NCBI RefSeq assembly: GCF_014596745.1
Contig: NZ_JABTCF010000008.1
Span: forward strand, 124,001 to 188,000
Direction of reading: 5' to 3'
Length of the DNA: 64,000 nt
DNA from: Maribacter aquimaris
Lineage (GTDB): Bacteria > Bacteroidota > Bacteroidia > Flavobacteriales > Flavobacteriaceae
Shown here piece after piece: positions 56,701 through 64,000 of this stretch. The first letter of the stretch is position 1. Each line of letters starts with the position of its first letter. The notes under the pieces were generated by a model that did not search any database, was not told the DNA's origin, and was given only the letters and a program-made list of their open reading frames with translations. The position numbers and the translations under genes are program-made.

Positions 56701-56971
56701 GTGTGAAATTACCGTCAAAATCGGTTTGGGTACCCTGGGTCGTCCCTTTAATGACGATACTTGCACCAGGTAAGGGTCCTGATGCATCAGAGACCGTTCC
56801 CGTAATAATTGATTGAAAAGAACTTTCCACATCAACCTTCAATAATGATGTTTCAGAATTTGCCAGAGCCATTTGGGCACTTAGGCAAATCATGAACGAT
56901 AAAAGCCCAATTCCAAAAGAAGTAAACCTTCCTTTGGGCTTTAACGATTTGTAATCGTGTTTTTGATTCAT
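53783..56971 (-). CDS. SusC/RagA-family TonB-dependent outer-membrane channel
   Basis: 1,062 residues. Long signal sequence (about 1-38), a carboxypeptidase-D regulatory-like domain (about 53-130, ITGTVSDASGPLPGASIVIKG), the TonB-box region EEVVVIGYGTQ (about 131-141), plug domain (about 145-260, including DVNLKDGAAAIYGARASNGVV-like text with KDGAAAIYG), then a 22-strand barrel ending ASRVFTLGANIKF. No STN/sigma-interaction domain, so regulation through an anti-sigma factor is unlikely. Energised import of a glycan or peptide fragment together with SusD. First gene of the operon, 367 bases after the methyltransferase gene's end. Confidence 0.94.
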   Translation of the reverse strand: MNQKHDYKSLKPKGRFTSFGIGLLSFMICLSAQMALANSETSLLKVDVESSFQSIITGTVSDASGPLPGASIVIKGTTQGTQTDFDGNFTLEADSDAVLVISYIGYHTQEIALDGNETINVILAEDASLLEEVVVIGYGTQTRGDITGSVASVDMDEALKAPTTNAAEALQGRASGVTVVNNNTPGAAPKINIRGFGTANNTDPLYIIDGVQTDDASFLNNINPSDIDQMNVLKDGAAAIYGARASNGVVIITTKGGGYNMDSAEISVDMYTGFSQITNAPDLLSTQQHGDMIFQSQLNDGAIPSHAQYGNGRNPVVPTSIIGYTRVQSYDPIVYYPVGALNATVQPGGTDWIDELTRTAAISNMSVSVANGTESGKYFMSVGYLDSDGIINETGFSRVSTRLNSEFKIGKRLKIGEHLNVSYSNTRTGNNEAMQMALRMSPLVPVYDDEGEFAGSAAPGLGNGRNPIALNYRARDNYNKRYAVIGDMYLSYNILDELTFKTTLAGGFNTFDSRSFTALDPEHSEPISSRSLSEQDQTNYNWIWTNTLNYNKSFGDHTVNALLGVEALKGSGKGKQINRSGYLFEDPDFYLLSNGTAAPSVNYAYDGYNTLFSVFGTANYSFKNKYFLSATIRNDKSSRFIGDNQSDIFPSFSGGWLVSDEDFYPQNSFVNRLKFKGSWGKLGNQSLPVDNPTANISNLSDQYANYSLSGSSIATGAILSQVGNTDLKWETSETTNFGIELGMLENKLTFEAEYFHISTQDLITQDFSAISSTAIDASAPYVNLGNIKNTGFDLVLGYHDETASGWSYGITANLSHYKNEVTSLIDGAPVTGTGEALRGQNATRTEVGEPLSFFYGRKVVGFTDEGRYEYADVNGDGTVDDDDRTNIGSPHPDFTYGINLTSAYKGFDISLFFNGSQGNEIYNFNKFYTDFPSFVNGNRSTRVMDSWTPTNTNASLPALSTSVVNNEGQPNSYFVEDGSYLRLKNTQIGYTLPKTVSDKIGMKSLRLYIQATNLFTITDYEGFDPEIVSDIGSGESANLSLGIDGRVYPASRVFTLGANIKF

Positions 56972-57338
56972 AGTAACTGTTGTTTGTTAGTTTAATTAAA
57001 AATTCAAGTAGATAAAAAAAGCGTAATTTTTTGACACCATATTTATGTAGTACGCAAAATATTATGCTAATATTAACAAATTTATAGGAAGGATGGTAAT
57101 ATATCATGTCGTATTTTGTCAAATGATGGTATTATATATTTTGTTAAATTTAACATAAACCATCATCTGGAATGTTCTCACTAAAACGTTTTCGTAATGT
57201 TTGTAGGGCCTTAGAGACAAAAGGTGTGGTTATTTCACGGAAATTATCCCCATTTGACAAAAGAAAAGGTGTCTTTTAAATTGTTTAATTTAGAATCGGT
57301 CTTTGTTGAATTAAGGGTTGATTTCCAGTTATTGGAAG
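56972..57338. other. Intergenic region upstream of SusC
   Basis: 367 bases between the SusC start and the stop of the upstream methyltransferase gene, AT-rich. It holds an inverted repeat, ATGATGGT at 57123-57130 and ACCATCAT at 57159-57166, with a 28-base AT-rich centre, which may be a regulator site or a weak hairpin. A full -7/-33 promoter was not recognised, and no small gene is evident. Confidence 0.45.
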
Positions 57339-58526
57339 TCATTGCAGGATGACTTTTGAAGTTTTGATGACGGCCAGTTGGTTGTTTTGTAACCGCGTAA
57401 AGAATAAATAGACTTCCCCACCGTCTTTGATTTTGTGCTTTTTTCGGATAGTGGTAACACTTTCCGGGAAGTTTCTTACCGTGATATTCGCCTTGGTGCC
57501 TATTAAGGGTTTAAGTTCCTTTTTGGAATAGCCAATGACATCCTCAATGTGGAACACCCTGCCTGGGAATTCCAACAAATCTTTTGATGTGAACAAATGG
57601 GAATGTTCGTGAAGTTTATGGACTCGAAATGCTTTTGAGGTGATTTTGAAAGCCCCGGCTTTCAATAGGGCGACATTCGGTTCGTATAAATAGTTTTGTG
57701 GAAGTTCATAGGAGGGTAAGGTGTCTTTTTCGTCCGTAAGGTTAAAGCTAAAACGTTGTGGTTTGGGTGGGGTTATATTTAATGTCCTTATATGTGTTTT
57801 ACCTTGATATTCCCTTTCCAATACCCAGAGTAATTCCTTGACCTCATTCTTTAAAGCCACGACATGAATCTCCTTCACATGTGCTAATTCGTTTAAGCCA
57901 ATCGTAATATCCAAAAGGGGAGAGGTCTTGATTAAAATATGCTTTGATTTTTGAAAAAGCAACGGTAGGTGTTCAACAATATTTGGGGTACAATCCGATA
58001 GCATAAAAACCTTTCCCTTGCTTTCCGATCTTCGTGAAGGGTCAACATATAACCAATCGAAATTTTGATGTGATCCTTCTAAAAAATCCATACCATCCAT
58101 CGAGCTGAAATCGATGTTTCCGACTCCTAATATCCCAAGATTATGCGCGGCGATTTCGGAAAGATTTTGATTGATTTCGCAATGGAAAACCTTCTCTATT
58201 TTTTTACTGAAAAAGTAAGTATCCACTCCCAATCCTCCGGTTAGGTCAACAAGGGTTTTTCCACTAAGGATACTCGCCTTATATTTGGCCGTGGTCTCAG
58301 AAGAACATTGTTCAATGTTCAACTTGTTTGGGTAATAAATAAGAGGTGTGCTGAACCAGTAGGGGAGTTTCTTTTCGCACTTTTTCTTGGCTTGTATCTG
58401 TTCGGCCAATTCTTGGGACGAAATATTATGGAAAGGACTCTTTTTAAGGATAACTGACATGATGTCAGTATCTAAATTATTGTTTATAAAATTTTGAACA
58501 CCAGTATTTAATATGTTTTTATTCAA
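57339..58526 (-). CDS. Class I SAM methyltransferase, THUMP-like C-terminus
   Basis: 395 residues. Rossmann methyltransferase core at about 90-260: motif I LVDLTGGLGVDTYFF, acidic residue after the second strand in FHCEIN, and the catalytic-type loop DWLYVDPSRR. The last 90 residues match a THUMP-like domain found with this family in Bacteroidota, which suggests an RNA substrate. Methyl target unknown. Eight bases separate it from the AI-2E-type gene on the same strand, starting a housekeeping run up to tsaD. Confidence 0.82.
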   Translation of the reverse strand: MNKNILNTGVQNFINNNLDTDIMSVILKKSPFHNISSQELAEQIQAKKKCEKKLPYWFSTPLIYYPNKLNIEQCSSETTAKYKASILSGKTLVDLTGGLGVDTYFFSKKIEKVFHCEINQNLSEIAAHNLGILGVGNIDFSSMDGMDFLEGSHQNFDWLYVDPSRRSESKGKVFMLSDCTPNIVEHLPLLFQKSKHILIKTSPLLDITIGLNELAHVKEIHVVALKNEVKELLWVLEREYQGKTHIRTLNITPPKPQRFSFNLTDEKDTLPSYELPQNYLYEPNVALLKAGAFKITSKAFRVHKLHEHSHLFTSKDLLEFPGRVFHIEDVIGYSKKELKPLIGTKANITVRNFPESVTTIRKKHKIKDGGEVYLFFTRLQNNQLAVIKTSKVILQ

Positions 58527-58533
58527 AGTGATA

Positions 58534-59622
58534 CTATAGGTTTTTGGTCAATGATTTCACAATCTTGTTTTCGGCTAAAAATTCCTTTAAAATCACTTTG
58601 ATTGCCGTGTAACCCGGTACTGCAATGATCATTCCCGTGATTCCGAATAGTAAGCCTCCTATAATGATCACCAAGAAAATCTCCAGGGGGTGTGACTTCA
58701 CACTATTGGAAAAAATATAAGGTTGCGAGAAGAAATTATCTACCAGTTGACCAATGATAAAACCAATCATTACGTAGATGGTTTTGGGTAGGATTACGGT
58801 GCTGAAATCAGCCCCTAAATTACTGGTCATTGTCAGGGTCAACATGAGAGCTCCACCGATGATCGGACCTACATAAGGAATCAGGTTCAGCAAGGCACAA
58901 AGAAAGGCGATAACGATGGCGTTTTCAATGCCGAAAATAAACAGGACAATGGAGTAGATTACAAACAAAATAAGGATTTGAAAAACCAGTCCAACGAAGT
59001 ATCTCGATAGTAGATCCTTGATGGTGTCCAAAGATTTTTTTAAACGGTTTTCCTTGTTCTCCGGTATAAAAATCAGAAGGCCATCCTCAAACAATTTACT
59101 GTCCTTTAAAAAGAAAAAAGCTATAAAAAGTACACTGAACAAACCTATACCAAAACTGCCAAGAACACCGACAAATGAATTCAGGAAATTCGGTATAAAG
59201 CCAAAATCCAAGTTGGTAAATATTTTAGATTCTTTTAAACCTTGTTCAATTTCGTTCGAACTCAATCCGAAATATTCGGTTACTTGTCGATATATATGTT
59301 CTACATTGGCCTGAAGGGCATCTATATCCAATAAAGAAAGGTTTTGTCCTTGTGCGATAAGTAGCGGGATGAATAAGGCGATGATACCAGCAATGAGCCC
59401 AATAAGGAGCAACATGGTAACGATGACCGCCAAGGTGTTGTTGAACTTAAGTCTTTTGCGCAGGAATAATACGATAGGCCTTCCTAAAAGTGACGCTACC
59501 AAGGCTATGGCCATGTAGGCCAATACCGATTGTATTTTGTACAAGAATAATAAGACCAAGAAGATACCGACAAGGATAGCTATCGCTCTCAAAATGCCGT
59601 CTGCAATTGTTTTGGATGTCAT
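58534..59622 (-). CDS. AI-2E family transporter (PerM/YdiK-like)
   Basis: 362 residues, about 8 membrane segments. Conserved C-terminal text ALLNLIPYVGPIIGG and QPYIFSNSVKSHPLEIFLVIIIGG (quoted in parts: LNLIPYVGPIIGG, VKSHPLEIFLVI) identifies the family. Members are permeases of uncertain substrate; the AI-2 role holds for few. It is 3 bases after the DUF4159 gene and part of a compact minus-strand run. No quorum-sensing genes are near. Confidence 0.88.
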   Translation of the reverse strand: MTSKTIADGILRAIAILVGIFLVLLFLYKIQSVLAYMAIALVASLLGRPIVLFLRKRLKFNNTLAVIVTMLLLIGLIAGIIALFIPLLIAQGQNLSLLDIDALQANVEHIYRQVTEYFGLSSNEIEQGLKESKIFTNLDFGFIPNFLNSFVGVLGSFGIGLFSVLFIAFFFLKDSKLFEDGLLIFIPENKENRLKKSLDTIKDLLSRYFVGLVFQILILFVIYSIVLFIFGIENAIVIAFLCALLNLIPYVGPIIGGALMLTLTMTSNLGADFSTVILPKTIYVMIGFIIGQLVDNFFSQPYIFSNSVKSHPLEIFLVIIIGGLLFGITGMIIAVPGYTAIKVILKEFLAENKIVKSLTKNL

Positions 59623-59625
59623 TGA

Positions 59626-60276
59626 TTAACTTTTAAAGGCATAAGATATAATATTGGCTCCCATTTGCAAGGCCTTGGTTCGTATCGCTTCCGGATCGTT
59701 GTGAACCGATGGATCCTCCCAACCATCACCCAAATCGGATTCATAGGTAAACAGAAGAACCAACCGCCCCTCAAATGTTATTCCGAAGGCTTGGGGTCTT
59801 TTACCGTCGTGTTCGTGTATTTTGGGTAGACCTTCAGGAAAATTATAATGTTGTGAAAAAATAGGGTGGTCAGCACCTAGTTCTTCCAAGGTTTCATTTG
59901 GGAATACCTTAGCGATTTCCTTACGTAAATAAGGCTCCATACCGTAATTGTCATCGATATGCAAAAATCCACCAGAGCGCAAGTAAGTCCTTAGGTTATC
60001 TGCTTCCTCTTGCGAGAACAATACGTTGCCATGCCCTGTCATATGCAAAAATGGGTATTGGAAAATATTTATATTCCCAACGTCCACCGTTTCGGGTTGT
60101 TCTTTGATTTTAGTGTTGATATTGGCATTGCAAAATTGTATTAAATTGGGCAACGCCGTGGGGTTGGCATACCAGTCACCCCCGCCATTGTATTTTAGGA
60201 TGGCGATTTCCTGACCGTTGGCCATAGAGGCGTAGGCTAATAAAAATAGTGTGCAGATGAGTTTCCAATATCCCAT
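59626..60276 (-). CDS. DUF4159 secreted protein
   Basis: 216 residues with a signal peptide (cleavage near MANGQ). The DUF4159 fold spans most of the mature chain: ILKYNGGGDWYANP, FPFLHMTGHGNV-like HMTGHG, LRTYLRSGGFLHIDDNYG, and VLLFTYESDLGDGWEDP. The domain resembles a glutamine-amidotransferase-like fold but its function is unknown. Usually found in envelope-related gene sets. It sits 23 bases after rsmE and 3 bases before the AI-2E gene, likely in one transcript. Confidence 0.85.
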   Translation of the reverse strand: MGYWKLICTLFLLAYASMANGQEIAILKYNGGGDWYANPTALPNLIQFCNANINTKIKEQPETVDVGNINIFQYPFLHMTGHGNVLFSQEEADNLRTYLRSGGFLHIDDNYGMEPYLRKEIAKVFPNETLEELGADHPIFSQHYNFPEGLPKIHEHDGKRPQAFGITFEGRLVLLFTYESDLGDGWEDPSVHNDPEAIRTKALQMGANIISYAFKS

Positions 60277-60299
60277 TCCCTAAATATACGAAGATGGAT

Positions 60300-61007
60300 T
60301 TAACCGTTGTTTATCAAATTTACTGTGGTGCAGGCGACGATGGCAGCAGTTTCAGTGCGCAGTCTATTCTGGCCCAAAGAAACAGGTAAAAAGCCTTTTT
60401 CGTATGCCTTGTTGATCTCTTTTTCAGAAAAATCGCCCTCAGGACCAATAAGTATGGTCACATCCTTGTCCGGGGCTACCCTTCTTTTCAATTCCATTTT
60501 TTCGTCCTCTTCACAGTGGGCGATAAATAAGAGTCCTTCCCTTTCCTTTTCCACAAATTCCGTGTACGTCGTAATAGGGTTCAACTTGGGTAAATACGCT
60601 TGCATGGATTGTTTCATGGCCGATTGTAAGACTTTTTCCATACGTTCCTGTTTTACGATCTTACGCTCAGACCTGTCACAGATAACCGGTGTAATTTCGT
60701 CTACGCCTATCTCTGTGGCTTTTTCTAAAAACCATTCGAATCTATCATTGCTTTTTGTGGGAGCGACGACTAAGTGAAACCAATACATCTTTCGATGCTT
60801 TTTTGTTGATGAAATGATCTGTGCCTTACACTTTTTGGTGTCGGATATCATGATCTTTGCCTCGAAGATGTACCCTTTGCCGTTTGTTATAAGTAAATTA
60901 TCGCTTTCTTTTTTGCGTAGTACTTTTACGATGTGACGACTCTCTTCCGGGGTAAAAACAAATTGGGAGACGCTACTATCCAGCTTTGGGTTATAGAATA
61001 ATTGCAT
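60300..61007 (-). CDS. rsmE: 16S rRNA (uracil-1498-N3)-methyltransferase
   Basis: 235 residues. N-terminal PUA-like part with the family opening SQFVFTPEESRHIVKVLRKKESD and C-terminal SPOUT (deep trefoil knot) domain with ILIGPEGDFSEKEI and SLGQNRLRTETAAI, the SAM-binding knot. It methylates U1498 of 16S rRNA in the decoding region. 15 bases after the TfoX-like gene; this tsaD-tfoX-rsmE-DUF4159 order is a compact housekeeping run. Confidence 0.95.
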   Translation of the reverse strand: MQLFYNPKLDSSVSQFVFTPEESRHIVKVLRKKESDNLLITNGKGYIFEAKIMISDTKKCKAQIISSTKKHRKMYWFHLVVAPTKSNDRFEWFLEKATEIGVDEITPVICDRSERKIVKQERMEKVLQSAMKQSMQAYLPKLNPITTYTEFVEKEREGLLFIAHCEEDEKMELKRRVAPDKDVTILIGPEGDFSEKEINKAYEKGFLPVSLGQNRLRTETAAIVACTTVNLINNG

Positions 61008-61022
61008 AGTTATAGGTCGTTT

Positions 61023-61373
61023 CTATTTAGTGTTCTTTAATTTTTTTTTAGCGTGTTCCAGTCCCAATTCAATCCAATTTTGGAGTTCCTCCTCGGTGGT
61101 GTATCCCTTGGAGGATACATAAACGAATTCTTTCATGGGCCTTTTGGCAAAATCCATGGGGCGAACGGCTTCCATTTTCATGATTTCATCGATTTTCTCT
61201 GCTACAATACGCACCATAAGATTCTCTTTAATGATGCCGACGGTCATTTTGCCCTTGAACAGATAGGCCAATCCTCCGAACATTTTCTTTTTAAGGATTT
61301 CATTGGCGATGTCTTTAGGAAACAACTTAAATGCATAATCAAGTCTTTTTTCCAAATCTTCATTATAGGCCAT
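61023..61373 (-). CDS. TfoX/Sxy N-terminal domain protein
   Basis: 116 residues forming a single TfoX_N domain: KKMFGGLAYLFKGKMTVGII and the C-terminal GYTTEEELQNWIELGLEHAK. The TfoX_C part of competence regulators is absent, as in many such short proteins. Role unknown; a competence function should not be assumed. Encoded 7 bases after tsaD. Confidence 0.85.
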   Translation of the reverse strand: MAYNEDLEKRLDYAFKLFPKDIANEILKKKMFGGLAYLFKGKMTVGIIKENLMVRIVAEKIDEIMKMEAVRPMDFAKRPMKEFVYVSSKGYTTEEELQNWIELGLEHAKKKLKNTK

Positions 61374-61380
61374 GGGTTTG

Positions 61381-62406
61381 TCATTGGATGATATATCGTG
61401 CCTTGGCCGTTATATCCTGGGATGCGAATGCCTTCTGTTTATATTTATGATAGCCCACGATGCCGATCATGGCAGCATTGTCTGTACAATACTCAAATTT
61501 AGGAATATAAGTGGACCAACCGTATTTCTTTTCTGCATTTTTCAGTGCGGAGCGTATGCCCGAATTGGCAGATACCCCCCCGCCAATGGCTACGCGCCTT
61601 ATTCCGGTTTCTTTTACTGCTTTTTTAAGCTTGTCCATTAAAATGTTGATAATGGTGTATTGTATGGAGGCACATATATCATTAAGGTTCTCCTCCTTAA
61701 AATTCGGGTTCGTCTTGGTTTCCCTTTGTATAAAATAAAGGATACTTGTTTTTAATCCGCTAAAACTGAAGTTCAGGCCATCTACCTTCGGTTTCGGGAA
61801 AGGGAATTTTTTAGGATTGCCAAGCTGTGCGAATTTATCTACCAGTGGTCCACCAGGATAGGGTAGCCCCAGGATTTTGGCACTTTTGTCAAAAGCCTCC
61901 CCAACCGCATCATCCAAGGTTTCCCCAAGGATTTCCATATCGAAGAAATCATTCACCCTGACAATTTGTGTGTGGCCACCGCTGATGGTCATGGCTAAAA
62001 ATGGGAACTCTGGTTTTGTGTTTTTTTCCTCTGCAATGAAGTGCGCTAGGATGTGCGCTTGCATGTGGTTTACATCAATAAGGGGAATGTCTAGACCAAG
62101 TGCCAAAGACTTGGCAAAAGAGGTACCCACCAATAAAGAACCCATAAGTCCCGGTCCGCGCGTAAAAGCTATGGCGGATAACTGTTTTTTGTCGATATTT
62201 GCCCTTAATAAAGCTTGGTGCACCACAGGTACAATATTTTGTTGGTGCGCCCTAGAGGCAAGTTCGGGTACAACACCCCCATATTCCTCATGGATTTTTT
62301 GAGTTGAAACAACATTGCTAATGACTTTGTCATTGCGTAAAACCGCCGCGGAGGTGTCGTCACATGATGATTCTATGGCAAGAATATAAATGGTTTCTTT
62401 TTCCAC
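61381..62406 (-). CDS. tsaD: tRNA N6-adenosine threonylcarbamoyltransferase TsaD
   Basis: 341 residues from GTG 62404-62406 (VEKETIYILAIESSCDDT). A longer frame starting 144 bases up would run through the divergent promoter and TamB start, so the GTG is preferred; the family normally starts a few residues before ILAIESSCDDT. ASKHA fold with metal ligands in HMQAHILAH and TISGGHTQ, and IGGGVSANSGIR near the C-terminus. It transfers threonylcarbamoyl to A37 of ANN-reading tRNAs. Divergent from the TamB gene, an order that is common in Bacteroidota. Confidence 0.94.
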   Translation of the reverse strand: MEKETIYILAIESSCDDTSAAVLRNDKVISNVVSTQKIHEEYGGVVPELASRAHQQNIVPVVHQALLRANIDKKQLSAIAFTRGPGLMGSLLVGTSFAKSLALGLDIPLIDVNHMQAHILAHFIAEEKNTKPEFPFLAMTISGGHTQIVRVNDFFDMEILGETLDDAVGEAFDKSAKILGLPYPGGPLVDKFAQLGNPKKFPFPKPKVDGLNFSFSGLKTSILYFIQRETKTNPNFKEENLNDICASIQYTIINILMDKLKKAVKETGIRRVAIGGGVSANSGIRSALKNAEKKYGWSTYIPKFEYCTDNAAMIGIVGYHKYKQKAFASQDITAKARYIIQ

Positions 62407-62431
62407 TAGGTTTGGAATAAAAATTGAGGTA

Positions 62432-62439
62432 CAAAGGTA
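62432..62439 (-). promoter_or_regulatory. Candidate promoter of tsaD
   Basis: Minus strand TACCTTTG, exact TAnnTTTG, with TTTC at the -33 position (19-base spacer), one base off TTTG. It lies 25 bases before the GTG start and supports that start. Confidence 0.55.
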
Positions 62440-62463
62440 AAACATTATAGCCCTATTAGAAAA

Positions 62464-64000
62464 TTGAGAAAAATACTTGTTAGAATACTCTTGGTATTGT
62501 TGCTCATTAGTGTATTGGGCACGATAGTGCTTTCTATGCCTTTTGTCCAAACCCGTTTTGCAAAATATGCCACGAATTCAATAAATGAATCGTATGGTAC
62601 GAATATCAATATCGACGGGATTCGTCTTTCATTGATCTCTTGGGACGTGGCCATCAAGGGTATTTATATTGAGGATTATCAAAAAGACACTTTGTTTTAC
62701 ATCAATGAGTTGGGGACATCGGTTTTAAGTGCCCGTAATTTGACAAAGGGAAAACTGGAGTTTGGACATATCGATATCGATAAGCTCAATTTTAAACTGA
62801 AAACCTATAAGGACAGTTCGCTTACCAATCTGGAAGTGTTTATAGACAAGCTCGACGACAAACAACCCAGGAAACCGGGTACACCTCCCTTTTTTTTCTC
62901 ATCATCCAGTGTTGGGATAGCCCATAGTAATTTTAGGCTGATTGATGAAAATCTAGAGAACGAGGAAACGTTGGACTTTAGGCAGTTGAACATTTCGGCT
63001 GGGAATTTTTTGATTTTGGGACCTGAGGTGTCCACGGATATAAAGGCTATGTCCTTTATAGATAAACGCGACATTGAAGTAAAAAAACTCGCTACCAAGT
63101 TTAAATATACCAAGCAGCAAATGCGTTTTGATACCTTGAGTATTGAAACGCCCAAATCCCAATTGACCGGAAATCTTGTTTTTGATTATGATCGAAAGGA
63201 TTTTAAGGATTTTTTGAATAAGGTAAGGTTAACAGCTGACTTTAAGGATTCTAATCTGTCCCTGGATGATATAAACCTGCTTTATAAACAATTTGGTGCC
63301 GGAAAAGTAGTTTCGTTCTCAGGGGATTTCAACGGGGTCTTAAATGACCTTAGTGCCGATAACCTTTTCCTGTTGTCTGAAAACACCGGGGTGCGGGGTG
63401 ATTTCAATTTTAAGAACCTTTTTACCAAAAAAGAGCCTTTTGTAATGAAGGCCCAAATGAAAAACGTAACCAGTACCTACTATGAGTTGCGGTCTTTGAT
63501 GCCCAACTTCATGAGTAGTAAGTCGATGTCCTCAACGTTTAGTAAACTCGGACAGTTTACCGTACGGGGTGAGGCCACGGTAACAGAGAGTTCGGTAAAA
63601 ACCAAGGTCAATTTGAATACGGCCGTAGGTAGTAGTTATGCCGATTTGGAATTGACCGACTTCAATAATATCGATAATGCCGCCTATAAGGGGTTTGTCT
63701 CTTTGATTGATTTTGACCTGGGTAATTTTGTGGATAATGAAAAATTGGGGAAAACTACCCTCGATTTTAATGTTGAGGGGAAAGGTTTTGTGCAGGAAAA
63801 GCTGAATACCGAAGTCATAGGGGAGGTGTATAGCATACAATTCAATAACTATGACTATAAGAACCTGAAGGTTTCCGGTATTCTTAAAGAGCAACTTTTT
63901 GACGGTTCGATCTTTAGCAATGACCCCAATATCAAATTCAATTTTAAGGGATTGGCCGATTTTGGGGAAGAAAGCAACAACTTTAATTTCATCGCCAATG
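62464..64000 (+). CDS. TamB-like translocation/assembly module, N-terminal part
   Basis: Partial gene running off the right edge; about 512 residues are present. It starts at TTG 62464 with a single hydrophobic anchor (RKILVRILLVLLLISVLGTIVLS), followed by long beta-rich stretches of AsmA/TamB type, e.g. INIDGIRLSLISWDVAIKGI and IDKLNFKLKTYKD. Such proteins span the periplasm as lipid-transfer/OM-assembly bridges and are usually 1,400-1,700 residues in this group. Divergent from tsaD, as in many Bacteroidota. No ATG is present near the start; the frame is open for the whole visible length. Confidence 0.82.
   Translation, partial: MRKILVRILLVLLLISVLGTIVLSMPFVQTRFAKYATNSINESYGTNINIDGIRLSLISWDVAIKGIYIEDYQKDTLFYINELGTSVLSARNLTKGKLEFGHIDIDKLNFKLKTYKDSSLTNLEVFIDKLDDKQPRKPGTPPFFFSSSSVGIAHSNFRLIDENLENEETLDFRQLNISAGNFLILGPEVSTDIKAMSFIDKRDIEVKKLATKFKYTKQQMRFDTLSIETPKSQLTGNLVFDYDRKDFKDFLNKVRLTADFKDSNLSLDDINLLYKQFGAGKVVSFSGDFNGVLNDLSADNLFLLSENTGVRGDFNFKNLFTKKEPFVMKAQMKNVTSTYYELRSLMPNFMSSKSMSSTFSKLGQFTVRGEATVTESSVKTKVNLNTAVGSSYADLELTDFNNIDNAAYKGFVSLIDFDLGNFVDNEKLGKTTLDFNVEGKGFVQEKLNTEVIGEVYSIQFNNYDYKNLKVSGILKEQLFDGSIFSNDPNIKFNFKGLADFGEESNNFNFIAN

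Noticed and set aside
58534-59622. Quorum-sensing AI-2 exporter role
   Set aside because: The family name is historical; no luxS or lsr gene is near, so only a generic permease call is supported.
61023-61373. Competence regulator TfoX/Sxy
   Set aside because: Only the N-terminal domain is present and no competence gene is nearby, so a DNA-uptake role is not supported.
62407-62550. N-terminal extension of TsaD to an upstream ATG
   Set aside because: The added 48 residues are unlike the family and would overlap the tsaD promoter and TamB start.

Overview
The window is chromosomal DNA of a marine-type member of the Flavobacteriaceae (Bacteroidota). This is inferred from: a 2,860-residue protein with SprB-like repeats and a type IX secretion (type B) C-terminal domain, a SusC/SusD pair, sulfatase and GH9 genes, many short-leader lipoproteins, and several promoter-like TAnnTTTG boxes in place of strong Shine-Dalgarno sites. 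It is gene-dense, with no rRNA, tRNA, CRISPR array, prophage or intact insertion sequence that I could recognise. The genus cannot be fixed from the sequence alone.

Layout. 1-5.4 kb: the N-terminal part of a GH76 glycosidase, MeaB, and a three-gene propionyl-CoA carboxylase (biotin carrier, biotin carboxylase, carboxyltransferase). 5.5-6.8 kb: a drug-efflux MFS gene ending at a strong bidirectional terminator. 6.8-20.9 kb: a large short-chain fatty acid locus. On the minus strand it holds an InsA-like zinc-ribbon/HTH protein, an outer-membrane porin, a DUF4212 plus ActP-type symporter, a DUF3311-like small protein, a symporter-histidine kinase fusion, a receiver-only response regulator, a 74-residue membrane protein, a propionyl-CoA synthetase and an acetyl-CoA synthetase. 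Divergently it holds a cNMP/CBS/DUF294 protein and a DEDDh exonuclease. 20.9-33 kb: peptidoglycan and amino-sugar recycling (AnmK, GH3 hexosaminidase, AmpG-like permease, GHL10 hydrolase, NagB-LmbE fusion, DeoR-type regulator, MurQ), interrupted by a Gfo/Idh oxidoreductase plus DUF1080 lipoprotein pair. 33-34.5 kb: a cytochrome c and a soluble sugar dehydrogenase. 34.6-43.2 kb: the giant secreted protein. 43.5-57 kb: GH9 and sulfatase, facing a SusC-SusD-fasciclin operon and a VCBS/UnbV lipoprotein. 57.3-64 kb: housekeeping genes (SAM methyltransferase, AI-2E family permease, DUF4159, RsmE, TfoX-like, TsaD) and the start of a TamB gene.

How it fits together. Propionate activated by PrpE would enter the carboxylase/MeaB branch toward succinyl-CoA, and acetate would be imported by ActP/DUF4212 and activated by Acs. 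The symporter-kinase and receiver probably sense these acids. MurNAc and GlcNAc from wall turnover would pass through AmpG, the GH3 enzyme, AnmK and MurQ to GlcNAc-6-P, and the NagB-LmbE fusion could deacetylate and deaminate it, releasing acetate for the neighbouring locus. The parts most worth study are the acid-sensing locus (receiver without an output domain, transposon-derived regulator, DUF294/exonuclease pair), the NagB-LmbE fusion with its symmetric tandem-repeat operators, and the giant type IX-secreted protein that lacks an adjacent PorP/SprF partner.
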